Assembly (NCBI GenBank): GCA_044375625.1
Contig: JBILMH010000042.1
Location: 1 to 14,112 of the forward strand
Direction of reading: 5' to 3'
From: CAISOG01 sp044375625
Lineage (GTDB): Bacteria > Pseudomonadota > Alphaproteobacteria > CAISOG01
DNA: 14,112 nucleotides
Shown here: positions 1-6,463 of the stretch, piece after piece
Layout: every line of letters starts with the position of its first letter
Numbering within the stretch: position 1 is the stretch's first letter
Notes under the pieces: generated by a model
The model's database searches: none
What the model was told of the DNA's origin: nothing
Seen by the model: only the letters and a program-made list of their open reading frames with translations
Program-made: the position numbers and the translations under genes

Positions 1-259
1 ACTGGGTGTGCTCATCGACATCGATGTTAAAACTGCGCCAATCGATGACCGCCCGATCACTGGCCTGATGCACGTCCAGCTTTTTGCCAGCCTCACTGAT
101 GGTCGCGCTGCCCGCCGCCACCACCCCGTCAGCGGGGTTGGCATGGGCGGATTCAGCGGTTATTCCTGCAAAGAATATAGCGGTCAGTATCGCAGCGCTT
201 AGTTGTAAAACTAGGGCACTGCGCCCAAAATCAGCGGATAAGTATCGCGCCTTTTGCAT
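1..259 (-). CDS. Two-partner-secretion exoprotein (FhaB/haemagglutinin type), N-terminal part
   Basis: This reading frame runs from an ATG at 259 to the left edge without a stop, so only the first 86 residues are present. Residues 1-40 form a long signal peptide: a basic start (MQKARY), a hydrophobic stretch around 15-33 and an Ala-X-Ala site near SAHA. Directly after it comes the start of a TPS (haemagglutination activity) domain: NPADGVVAAGSATIS, then KLDVHQASDRAVIDWRSFNI. The pattern of Gly-rich lead, 'I..W.SFNI' and alternating polar/apolar beta strands is diagnostic of TpsA proteins. In that family the domain is recognised by a TpsB outer-membrane pore, and the protein is secreted as a beta-helix adhesin, cytolysin or contact-dependent toxin. 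Which of these applies cannot be told from the N-terminus. An AGGA sits 11 bases before the ATG. A partner tpsB gene would lie outside the window. Confidence 0.88.
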   Translation of the reverse strand, partial: MQKARYLSADFGRSALVLQLSAAILTAIFFAGITAESAHANPADGVVAAGSATISEAGKKLDVHQASDRAVIDWRSFNIDVDEHTQ

Positions 260-617
260 CGTCCGTTACATCCTGCAACCAAAATAATAGAGGAATAGAC
301 CGCCTGTATATATTTATAAGATAAATCAAAAAGTCTAATCAGTTGTAAACCACCAAAGTAATTTGCTGTAAATTTGATGTTTTTTTGAGGCAATTGCTGG
401 CGTGATTGGGTATACCCCCCTCAAACCCCAACACATTAGACCTTCACCAACATCACTTACCAAATCACCATCACCCTTACAAACCACTCTGACCAAATCA
501 TCCTTCCCATACAAAGGTATGATAGTATGGTTAACGTTTTATTAGCGATAACCAGAATCGCAACGCAGCCGCATTCTTTCGTCAGGCTGCAGCCCTTAGG
601 ATGCTCAGGCCAGCCCC
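260..617. other. Intergenic region between clpB and the TPS exoprotein gene
   Basis: No gene is supported here. The part next to the exoprotein gene (about 285-385) is AT-rich, with a TATAAAT at 312-318 on the minus strand, and probably holds that gene's promoter, although no convincing -35 element pairs with it. A 10-bp perfect palindrome, GGGTATACCC, lies at 408-417. From 411 to 515 the plus strand is strongly skewed: I count 43 C and only 2 G in 105 bases. The segment 520-617 is the 3' flank of clpB. Confidence 0.7.
565..590 (-). terminator. Possible hairpin after clpB
   Basis: GCAGCC (565-570) and GGCTGC (585-590) can pair around a 14-base loop, 28 bases beyond the clpB stop codon. There is no T-tract on the minus strand and the loop is large, so this is at best a weak or factor-assisted terminator. 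Confidence 0.25.
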
Positions 618-3224
618 CTAATTCAACAGCGGGCTGGTGATGATCAGCTTGCCGCCGCCGTTGGCGTCAAGGGTGGGATCGAGATCGACGGTGACCACCT
701 GCTCATCCCGAATGTCGCCGCTCAGCAGCTTTTCGGCCAGCGGATTTTGCAGCATGCGTTGGATTACCCGTTTCAGCGGCCGCGCGCCATAGAGGGGCTC
801 ATAGCCCTGCTCCGCCAGCCAGGCTTTGGCGGCAGGCGACACCTCCAACGTGATGCGGCGGGCTGTTAGCAGCTGGTTGAGGTGCCCCAGCTGGATATCG
901 ACAATATGCGTCATCTCCGCCGGTTGCAGGCGGTTAAACAGCAAAATTTCGTCCAATCGGTTCAAAAATTCCGGGCGGAAGGTGCGGCGCACCGCCCCCA
1001 TCACCGATTCGCGCACCGATTCCACCGATGCCCCATCCGCCAGCTGGCTAAGGAACTCACTGCCCAAATTGCTGGTCAGCACGATCAGGCTGTTGCGAAA
1101 ATCCACCGTTCGCCCCTGGCTGTCGGTCAGGCGGCCATCGTCTAACACCTGCAACAGGATGTTGAACACGTCGGGATGCGCCTTTTCCACCTCATCAAAC
1201 AAAATCACGCAATAGGGGTGGCGGCGAACCGCCTCCGTCAGTGTCCCGCCCTCCTCATAGCCGACATAGCCTGGCGGCGCGCCCACCAGGCGGGCAACCG
1301 CATGTTTTTCCATATATTCCGACATATCGATGCGCACCATCGCCGTTTCGCTGTCAAACAAAAAGGCGGCCAGGGCTTTGCACAGCTCGGTCTTGCCAAC
1401 GCCCGTGGGGCCCAGGAACAGAAAGCTGCCCAGCGGCCGATTGGGATCCTGCAACCCTGCCCGCGCCCGCCGAACCGCCTGCGCCACGGCCGCCACCGCG
1501 GCGGGTTGCCCCACCACTCGTTGTTGCAGCGTGCTTTCCATCGCCAACAGCTTTTCTTTTTCCCCGCCCAGCAGTTTTTCCATCGGGATACCCGTCCAGC
1601 GCGCCACGATACTGGCGATATGGTCGGGCGTCACCGCCTCCTGCAACAGGGCGCTTTTCTGCTCCCCCTCCGCGGCGTTCAGCCGTTTTTCCAGATCGGG
1701 AATGACGCCATAGGTCAATTCGCCCGCCCGTGCCAGCTGGCCAGAGCGTTGCGCCCCCTCCAACTCTGCCCGCGCCTGATCCAGCTTTTGCTTCAGCTCC
1801 CGCGCGACCATCAGCTTGCCGCGCTCCGACTGCCATTGCGCCGACAGGGTTGCCTGCTTCTCCTCCAACTCGCCCAGCTCCTTCGCCAGTTTTTCCAGGC
1901 GTTCCACGCTGGCGGGGTCGGTTTCTTTGCGCATCGCCTCCCGCTCAATTTTCAGCTGCATCACCCGCCGATCCAGCTCATCAATCTCTTCCGGCTTGGA
2001 ATCCACCTGCATCCGCAGGCGGCTGCCCGCCTCATCAACCAAATCAATCGCCTTATCGGGCAAAAAGCGGTCGGTGATGTAGCGGTTGGCCAGGGTTGCC
2101 GCCGCCACCAGCGCGCTGTCGGTAATCCGCACGCCGTGATGCAGCTCGTATTTCTCCTTCAACCCACGCAGGATTGAAATGCTATCCTCAACCGTTGGCT
2201 CGTTGACCATCACGGGCTGAAAACGGCGCGCCAGGGCGGCATCTTTTTCGATATGCTTGCGGTATTCGTCCAGGGTGGTTGCCCCCACGCAGTGCAGCTC
2301 CCCCCGCGCCAGGGCAGGCTTTAGCATGTTGGAGGCATCCATCGCCCCCTCCGCCGCGCCAGCACCCACCAGGGTGTGCAATTCGTCGATAAACAGAATA
2401 ATTTCCCCCGCCGCGCTGGTAATTTCGCCCAGCACCGCCTTTAGCCGATCTTCAAACTCGCCGCGATACTTCGCGCCCGCCACCATCGCTCCCAAATCCA
2501 GTGCCATCAGCTTAACGTTGCGCAACGATTCGGGTACGTCGCGGTTGATAATGCGGTTAGCTAAGCCCTCCACAATCGCGGTTTTGCCGACGCCAGGCTC
2601 ACCAATCAGCACGGGGTTGTTTTTGGTACGGCGCGCCAAGACCTGAATGGTGCGGCGAATTTCCTCATCCCGCCCAATCACGGGATCCAGCTTGCCTTCC
2701 GCCGCCAGCGCGGTCAGATCGCGGGCATAGCGTTTCAGCGCGTCATACTGCCCCTCCGCCGTTGCGCTATCCGCCGTCCGCCCCTTACGCATCGCGTCGA
2801 TAGCGCTGGCCAGTTTGGTGCTGCTGACGCCCGCTTTTTTCAGTATCTCCGCCGCCGCCGTGCCGCTGACCCGCACCATCGCCTGCAACAACCGCTCCAC
2901 CGTGATAAAGCGATCGTTGGCCTCATCCGCCGCCTGCCCCGCCGCCGCCAGCACCCGTGCCAGCTCTGGGCTAAGGCTGACATCGCCTGCGCCCGACCCC
3001 TCCACCCGGGGCAGCTTGGCCACCGCCTTCTCCGTCTCCTCCAGCGCTTGCTTCACATCGCCGCCAGCGGTGGTAATCAGATTGGCGCACAACCCCTCCT
3101 CATCCGCCAACAGCGCGTGCAGCACATGTTCGGGCAGCAGGCGTTGATGACCCAGTTGTAGGGCTCTGAACTGCGCACTCTGCAAAAAGCCTTTGGCGCG
3201 ATCGGTTAGGCGTTCCATCGTCAT
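618..3224 (-). CDS. clpB: ATP-dependent disaggregase ClpB
   Basis: ClpB is a cytosolic hexameric AAA+ chaperone that threads aggregated proteins through its pore, working with DnaK. The 868-residue product is close to the usual length of about 860. Visible in order: the N-domain (1-150); NBD1 with Walker A GEPGVGKT (208-215), Walker B IILFIDE (275-281) and arginine finger ARRF (332-335); the coiled-coil middle domain (about 405-525) that binds DnaK and separates ClpB from ClpA/ClpC; NBD2 with Walker A GPTGVGKT (605-612), Walker B VILFDE (673-678) and sensor-2 GARPLKR (813-819). No IGF/IGL loop for ClpP docking is seen, as expected for ClpB. The start at 3224 gives MTMERLTDRAKG, matching the usual spacing of family N-termini; the second Met at 3218 would also fit. 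The Shine-Dalgarno is weak (GGA, about 10 bases upstream). A heat-shock-like promoter lies 60-90 bases upstream, and no CIRCE element is present. The long open frames opposite it are shadows of its GC-rich codons. Confidence 0.98.
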   Translation of the reverse strand: MTMERLTDRAKGFLQSAQFRALQLGHQRLLPEHVLHALLADEEGLCANLITTAGGDVKQALEETEKAVAKLPRVEGSGAGDVSLSPELARVLAAAGQAADEANDRFITVERLLQAMVRVSGTAAAEILKKAGVSSTKLASAIDAMRKGRTADSATAEGQYDALKRYARDLTALAAEGKLDPVIGRDEEIRRTIQVLARRTKNNPVLIGEPGVGKTAIVEGLANRIINRDVPESLRNVKLMALDLGAMVAGAKYRGEFEDRLKAVLGEITSAAGEIILFIDELHTLVGAGAAEGAMDASNMLKPALARGELHCVGATTLDEYRKHIEKDAALARRFQPVMVNEPTVEDSISILRGLKEKYELHHGVRITDSALVAAATLANRYITDRFLPDKAIDLVDEAGSRLRMQVDSKPEEIDELDRRVMQLKIEREAMRKETDPASVERLEKLAKELGELEEKQATLSAQWQSERGKLMVARELKQKLDQARAELEGAQRSGQLARAGELTYGVIPDLEKRLNAAEGEQKSALLQEAVTPDHIASIVARWTGIPMEKLLGGEKEKLLAMESTLQQRVVGQPAAVAAVAQAVRRARAGLQDPNRPLGSFLFLGPTGVGKTELCKALAAFLFDSETAMVRIDMSEYMEKHAVARLVGAPPGYVGYEEGGTLTEAVRRHPYCVILFDEVEKAHPDVFNILLQVLDDGRLTDSQGRTVDFRNSLIVLTSNLGSEFLSQLADGASVESVRESVMGAVRRTFRPEFLNRLDEILLFNRLQPAEMTHIVDIQLGHLNQLLTARRITLEVSPAAKAWLAEQGYEPLYGARPLKRVIQRMLQNPLAEKLLSGDIRDEQVVTVDLDPTLDANGGGKLIITSPLLN

Positions 3225-3283
3225 GGCAGAATATCCAAAAGTTAGGGGTTGGAAATCAGGGGAAAAAGATTGGCTGTAGCAAA

Positions 3284-3313
3284 CATGTATTCACGGGCTA
3301 AGCCAGATTCAAG
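3284..3313 (-). promoter_or_regulatory. Candidate clpB promoter, heat-shock-like
   Basis: On the minus strand the box CTTGAA (3313-3308) is followed by CCCGTGAATA (3298-3289) and TACATG (3289-3284). CTTGAA matches the -35 hexamer of sigma-32 promoters, and CCCGTGAAT is a partial match to CCCCAT-N-T. Read as sigma-70, TTGAAT is spaced 17 bases from TACATG, which is a poor -10. Position and the heat-shock nature of clpB support the idea, but the -10 match is imperfect. Confidence 0.35.
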
Positions 3314-3324
3314 AGGTTGGCTTA
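3299..3324. repeat. 7-bp inverted repeat around the clpB -35 box
   Basis: TAAGCCA (3299-3305) and TGGCTTA (3318-3324) are perfect inverted copies separated by 12 bases. The CTTGAA box of the candidate clpB promoter lies inside the loop. It could be an operator, or a weak terminator for the membrane protein gene that ends at 3336. It is not CIRCE. Confidence 0.4.
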
Positions 3325-3335
3325 AGAGGGGCTGG

Positions 3336-3926
3336 TTACCGCCTTTCTTGAATCCCCATCACACGCCGCAACCACAGAACCAACAACAGATACAGCCAGG
3401 GGATACGCGATGGCGTCACTACAAAAATAACAGCCCCCAGCGCCATATTCACCGCCCAGGACGGGGCCCGCAGCACCCACAGCACGGCAGGATCCAACAG
3501 CCATGCTGGCCATTTCGCTATCCAAATCAGCAATTGCGGCCAATGGGCATGGATGACCAGCCCCCAGGACGGGGTGGGCGTGGCGGAACCAACCCAGGCC
3601 ATCATGCTATAGACCCCCACCATCGCCAGCTGCCATGCGCCCCAGAAAAACAGGGCGACGCCCAACAATTTGCCCGCCACCTGCAACAGCCGCCCCACCA
3701 GGCGCAACAGGGCTATCACCCCCCGCCACAGCCAAAAGCGGCGCCAGTTGCGATGCCCGCCACCAGGCGACCGATGATAGGCCATGGGCGTGACGGCATA
3801 GGAATCAACCGCCTCAACATCAATAACGTCGCCCGCCAAATGCCCAACCGCGGTGCGATCACCGCGGCCAGCATGGGGTGCGTTATTCGCATCCGACTCT
3901 TGATAAGGGGGGGTTATCGTATCCAT
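3336..3926 (-). CDS. Small multi-pass membrane protein of unknown function
   Basis: The product of 196 residues is not one I recognise. Residues 1-60 are hydrophilic and probably cytoplasmic. An Arg/Trp-rich amphipathic stretch (about 60-75) leads into hydrophobic segments near 85-110, 130-150, 155-170 and 175-188, and the C-terminus is basic (LRRVMGIQERR). About 12 Trp residues are present, many next to the hydrophobic segments. This suggests three or four inner-membrane helices. The ATG at 3926 lies 5 bases after the NUDIX stop codon. The AAAGGA there is only one base from the ATG, closer than normal, so translation may depend on coupling to the NUDIX gene. The first 16 bases of this gene are duplicated exactly at 4418-4433, which suggests its original 5' end was displaced by an insertion. 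Confidence 0.75.
   Translation of the reverse strand: MDTITPPYQESDANNAPHAGRGDRTAVGHLAGDVIDVEAVDSYAVTPMAYHRSPGGGHRNWRRFWLWRGVIALLRLVGRLLQVAGKLLGVALFFWGAWQLAMVGVYSMMAWVGSATPTPSWGLVIHAHWPQLLIWIAKWPAWLLDPAVLWVLRAPSWAVNMALGAVIFVVTPSRIPWLYLLLVLWLRRVMGIQERR
3911..3926. repeat. 16-bp direct repeat, copy A
   Basis: GGGTTATCGTATCCAT on the plus strand is identical to 4418-4433. On the minus strand it is the start of the membrane protein gene (ATGGATACGATAACCC, coding MDTIT). The copies are 507 bp apart, and the NUDIX gene fills the space between them. Confidence 0.9.
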
Positions 3927-3931
3927 ATCCT

Positions 3932-4381
3932 TTACTCTTTGCTGTCAGCATCCACTATAGATTTTCGAGTTTCTGGTGAAAGCTTTAGTTGGGCAAATTC
4001 TGATGATTGTGGGGATAGCCAGAAAAAAGCCTGATGCTCTTGGGGGTTCAATTTGATCGTATCTTTGTGGCATTGTACCAGGAAATTCAGCTGGCGGGTT
4101 TTTTTGCTGGACGATGACTTATAGTCAAAACTGTTGCAAAAGCTAAGGATATTAAGAATCTTCAGGCCAGTTTCCTCATAAACCTCACGACGAAGCCCAT
4201 CCATTATTGACTCGTTAGGTTCGACATGCCCACTTGGAATTTCATCAAAGCCAGGCAAAAACGATTCGGTGGCGCTTCGGCGTAGAATGAGATAGCAACC
4301 TTCATGCTTAATGAGAGCGCCAACCACAACGCGCTCAATATCATCGGCAACAATCGCCTGTTCAAGATCTGCTATGTTCAT
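3932..4381 (-). CDS. NUDIX hydrolase
   Basis: NUDIX enzymes hydrolyse nucleoside diphosphates linked to another group, such as damaged dNTPs, ADP-ribose or NADH. The 149-residue protein carries a complete NUDIX box at 51-73: G-HVEPN-E-SIMDGLR-REVYEETGL fits GX5EX7REUXEEXGU with every metal-binding position kept. A beta strand VVGALIKHEGCYLILRR precedes it. Nothing in the sequence fixes the substrate. The gene looks clearly less GC-rich than clpB, the membrane protein gene and lolA around it, and it is bracketed by a perfect 16-bp direct repeat, which suggests it arrived as a cassette. The start at 4381 lacks a clear Shine-Dalgarno. The stop is followed 5 bases later by the start of the membrane protein gene. 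Confidence 0.93.
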   Translation of the reverse strand: MNIADLEQAIVADDIERVVVGALIKHEGCYLILRRSATESFLPGFDEIPSGHVEPNESIMDGLRREVYEETGLKILNILSFCNSFDYKSSSSKKTRQLNFLVQCHKDTIKLNPQEHQAFFWLSPQSSEFAQLKLSPETRKSIVDADSKE

Positions 4382-4433
4382 GAGTACAAACCGTCTTAAA
4401 TGGGTGGCTGAAAAATTGGGTTATCGTATCCAT
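4362..4433 (-). pseudogene. Orphan start: duplicated MDTIT codons leading into a 23-codon dead-end ORF
   Basis: The ATG at 4433 begins with the same 16 bases as the membrane protein gene at 3926 and codes MDTIT. It then diverges and reaches TGA at 4364-4362, just inside the NUDIX gene. The simplest reading is that this was the original 5' end of the membrane protein gene, cut off by insertion of the NUDIX unit. It may still act as a leader peptide for the NUDIX gene. Confidence 0.4.
4418..4433. repeat. 16-bp direct repeat, copy B
   Basis: Perfect match to copy A at 3911-3926. The flanking bases differ on both sides (T versus G before, C versus A after), so the repeat is exactly 16 bp. It lies just upstream of the NUDIX gene on the minus strand. 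Confidence 0.9.
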
Positions 4434-4589
4434 CTATTGTTTTTACCCGATTCCCACCCCGCATCATAGCCCCCGCATCAGCCCGCAAGCACAAAAACCA
4501 ACCCGACAAAGCTTGATGCTTGATTTTGCCATGATTCCATCGTGATAGTAAAAGTTCCTGCAAAAACCCAACTGCCAAGGTTGCTTTTC

Positions 4590-5447
4590 ATGACGTTATC
4601 GCCCGTGTATTTATCCCGCCTATTCCCATCATCGTTAGGGACGATTCAACGGCTTGGCGCCCTGATATTCACGGGTTTTGTGGCGGCAATGCTGGCGGCA
4701 AGCCCCGCCCTGGCCTTAGATTTATCCGCCGCGGATCAGGCGTCGCTATCCCGCATTGACAACTACCTCAACAGCCTTAACAGCTTGCAAGCCGATTTTC
4801 AGCAGTTGCAGCCCAGCGTGAACAGCAATGACAAATCCAGCATTGCGGAGGGGGTGTTGTATTTGTCCAGACCTGGACGGTTGCGGGTGGATTATACCAA
4901 AGGCGCATCGCTGCAGATTATCAGCGACGGCACCTATCTGGTTTATCGTGATTTAGAGGCCGATCAAAGTTCGACCACCAAGCTGGCCGATACCGCCCTA
5001 TCCGCCCTGGTCAAAAAGGATGTGAATTTGGCGCGGGACTTTAAGGTGGTGGGCTTTGTGCGTTCGGCCGCGGCGGCGGGTTCATCATCCAATCCCTCCG
5101 CTAAAGCTGCTGCTGCCACCCTATCGGTCAGCGTGATGCCAAGGGCTGAAGAAAATCGCGATATGTTAATCCTGTTTTTTAAGGATGCGGCGGAAAGCCC
5201 TGAATTATTAGGATGGAGCCTGCGAAACGCTGAGGGCGAAACCGCCACCCTAAACTTTCGCAACCTGCAACCCAATGCCCCGCTAGCATCCGATTTGTTT
5301 AATTTAAAAACAAAAAACTTAGGAAAATCAGGCAAAAAAGCTGGCGAGTTAAGCAACAGTGGTGGCTTTTCGGCTGAGGGGGCAGCCACCGATCGCCAGG
5401 ATCAGGTGCGTACCAGCCCTGTCGCCAAACAGCCCCTAAAAGATTAG
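4590..5447 (+). CDS. lolA: Outer-membrane lipoprotein carrier protein LolA
   Basis: LolA takes lipoproteins released by the LolCDE transporter across the periplasm to the outer membrane. The product of 285 residues starts with a signal peptide: a hydrophobic stretch LGALIFTGFVAAMLAASPALA (22-42), with cleavage likely after Ala42. The mature part opens LDLSAADQASLSRIDNYLNSL..LQADFQQ and continues with GVLYLSRPGRLRVDY and ISDGTYLVYRDLE, the pattern of alphaproteobacterial LolA. It is longer than a typical LolA of about 200-220 residues. An Ala/Ser-rich insert (about 160-177) and a hydrophilic tail beyond about 242 account for the excess. I chose ATG 4590 because AAGG (4577-4580) lies 9 bases upstream; a GTG at 4542 would add 16 residues but has no such site. 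The gene converges on folB, 26 bases away. Confidence 0.85.
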   Translation: MTLSPVYLSRLFPSSLGTIQRLGALIFTGFVAAMLAASPALALDLSAADQASLSRIDNYLNSLNSLQADFQQLQPSVNSNDKSSIAEGVLYLSRPGRLRVDYTKGASLQIISDGTYLVYRDLEADQSSTTKLADTALSALVKKDVNLARDFKVVGFVRSAAAAGSSSNPSAKAAAATLSVSVMPRAEENRDMLILFFKDAAESPELLGWSLRNAEGETATLNFRNLQPNAPLASDLFNLKTKNLGKSGKKAGELSNSGGFSAEGAATDRQDQVRTSPVAKQPLKD

Positions 5448-5462
5448 GCCATTTTTTGGCTT
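5446..5462 (+). terminator. Short hairpin between the lolA and folB stop codons
   Basis: AGGCCA (5446-5451) and TGGCTT (5457-5462) pair with one G-U wobble around five T residues. The stem is only 6 bp and no T-tract follows. Its place between convergent stop codons is the main argument for a (possibly bidirectional) terminator. Confidence 0.28.
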
Positions 5463-5473
5463 GATGCCCGCGC

Positions 5474-5851
5474 CTAATCATCCATCAGGGTTATGGTGGT
5501 TCCATCCAAAATTAATGGCGTCATAAAGGGCTTAAGCTTGGTCACTTTAAGCTCTAGTTTAGCATCGGCGGGGATTAACCCCTTCAGCAGATTAAAGCTT
5601 TCCGACGCCAAGGTTTCCAACAAAAACCAATGCTGGCCGCTAACCAACCCATGCAGGGCATCGTACAAATCGTGATAGCCAATGGTGTCGGTCAGTTCCA
5701 GCGTCTTAAAGGCGGCGGGCAGGCTACCCAGGCGGATCGCCACGTCAAAGCGAATCGGTTGCGCGGCGCGCGTCCGTTCCTCATCCCCCAAGCCTTTACA
5801 ACCAATATGAAGATGCACAACCATATTGTTGATATTCATTAACATTTTCAT
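5474..5851 (-). CDS. folB: Dihydroneopterin aldolase family protein (FolB-like)
   Basis: FolB converts 7,8-dihydroneopterin to 6-hydroxymethyl-dihydropterin and glycolaldehyde in folate synthesis. The product of 125 residues is about the size of E. coli FolB (about 120). The family pattern is visible: VHLHIGCKGLGDEERTRAAQ (12-31), with the conserved Glu after the IG loop and the Gln before the next strand; LTDTIGYHDLYDAL (53-66) with the conserved Tyr; FLLETLASE (76-84); and a late Lys region, KVTKLKPF (102-109). The last motif is usually closer to 'K-P-x-A', so the protein is somewhat diverged. A related pterin epimerase or reductase role is possible. I start it at ATG 5851 because GGAG (5863-5860) lies 8 bases upstream. 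It follows holC on the same strand, with a 26-codon ORF filling the gap. Confidence 0.72.
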   Translation of the reverse strand: MKMLMNINNMVVHLHIGCKGLGDEERTRAAQPIRFDVAIRLGSLPAAFKTLELTDTIGYHDLYDALHGLVSGQHWFLLETLASESFNLLKGLIPADAKLELKVTKLKPFMTPLILDGTTITLMDD

Positions 5852-5855
5852 TTTT

Positions 5856-5936
5856 TTATCTCCATTTTTCGATGATTGGGGTTTTGGGGCTAGCAAGAAC
5901 CGACGACTGCTTTTGGGACATCGCCCTTTTATCCAT
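5856..5936 (-). CDS. Possible 26-residue ORF between holC and folB
   Basis: The frame begins at ATG 5936, which shares its A with the holC stop codon (TAATG), and ends at TAA 5858-5856, four bases before the folB start. The peptide begins MDKRAMSQKQ and ends IIEKWR; it has no known motif. The folB Shine-Dalgarno (GGAG) lies within its last codons. The arrangement would couple translation of holC to folB. It could equally be a chance frame in an 84-base gap. Confidence 0.3.
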   Translation of the reverse strand: MDKRAMSQKQSSVLASPKTPIIEKWR

Positions 5937-6460
5937 TAGGCCACATTGCGGTTGTCATCCTGCTGCATCCATGTGCCATTGGATTGCTGCAAAAATACTT
6001 TAGGATTAAGGTTTAGAGCATTGTAATTCAATATCTTGTTATCCATATGCTCTAGCTGCTCATAATCCAAAATTTCTACCACGCGGTCAAAACCGGCGGC
6101 ACGCACCGCATCCAACTGCTGACTCAGCTCCTGCCCGTCGGCCAGCACCAACAAATTGGCCGCCTTAGAGGTGGACAGAGGGCTGGATACAGGGCTGGAT
6201 GCAGGGCTGGATGCATCCGTGTTGGGCAACTGGGTCGCCAACCAAATAGATGCCTCCGCCGCCATCGGATCGTCGATCAGGGTGTGGGGCAGAAAGCTGG
6301 CGGTGGAGAATGTCCACAGCTGGCGATCCAACACCGCCGCCCGCTCCGCCGAACTGACCAGCACCAGCACCCGATCGCCCGCGCTGTACAGTTTTTCTAA
6401 CAGGCGTGGCAACATTTGCTCCAACGGCTGGGTGCGCAGCTGGTACAATCGCAAATCCAT
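5936..6460 (-). CDS. holC: DNA polymerase III chi subunit HolC
   Basis: Chi belongs to the clamp-loader assembly and links it, with psi, to single-strand-binding protein at the replication fork. The 174-residue product has the family pattern: MDLRLYQLRTQPLEQMLPRLLEKLYSAGDRVLVL at the N-terminus, then ERAAVLDRQLWTFSTASFLPH (39-59), ASIWLATQ (70-77), NLLVLADGQ (102-110), AGFDRVVEIL (122-131) and a closing GTWMQQ, where homologs often have a W-E-K-like end. A Ser/Pro linker (about 82-96), built from a 12-bp tandem repeat, lies in the middle. No clear Shine-Dalgarno precedes ATG 6460. In many alphaproteobacteria holC directly follows pepA; here a GIY-YIG gene and a palindromic element separate them. 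Confidence 0.85.
   Translation of the reverse strand: MDLRLYQLRTQPLEQMLPRLLEKLYSAGDRVLVLVSSAERAAVLDRQLWTFSTASFLPHTLIDDPMAAEASIWLATQLPNTDASSPASSPVSSPLSTSKAANLLVLADGQELSQQLDAVRAAGFDRVVEILDYEQLEHMDNKILNYNALNLNPKVFLQQSNGTWMQQDDNRNVA
6180..6215. repeat. Three 12-bp tandem repeats inside holC
   Basis: Plus-strand units GGGCTGGATACA, GGGCTGGATGCA and GGGCTGGATGCA follow one another at 6180, 6192 and 6204. They are in frame with holC and code four-residue units of the Ala/Val-Ser-Ser-Pro type. Slippage here would change linker length without a frameshift. Confidence 0.9.
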
Positions 6461-6463
6461 GGG

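Noticed and set aside
1176..2177. A 333-codon open frame on the plus strand opposite clpB
   Set aside because: It lies wholly inside clpB. Its protein is rich in His, Arg, Gln and Leu and has no domain, as expected from the complement of GC-rich codons.
3225..3335. CIRCE (HrcA) operator upstream of clpB
   Set aside because: The TTAGCACTC / GAGTGCTAA halves are absent; the inverted repeat found has a different sequence.
3249..4034. A 261-codon plus-strand frame over the membrane protein gene and the end of the NUDIX gene
   Set aside because: Its product is dominated by Pro, Gln, His and Arg with no motif. It runs opposite two better-supported genes and into the NUDIX coding end.
4396..4578. 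A 60-codon minus-strand frame between the NUDIX gene and lolA
   Set aside because: It overlaps the upstream region of lolA, has no recognisable motif and conflicts with the 16-bp repeat interpretation of this region.
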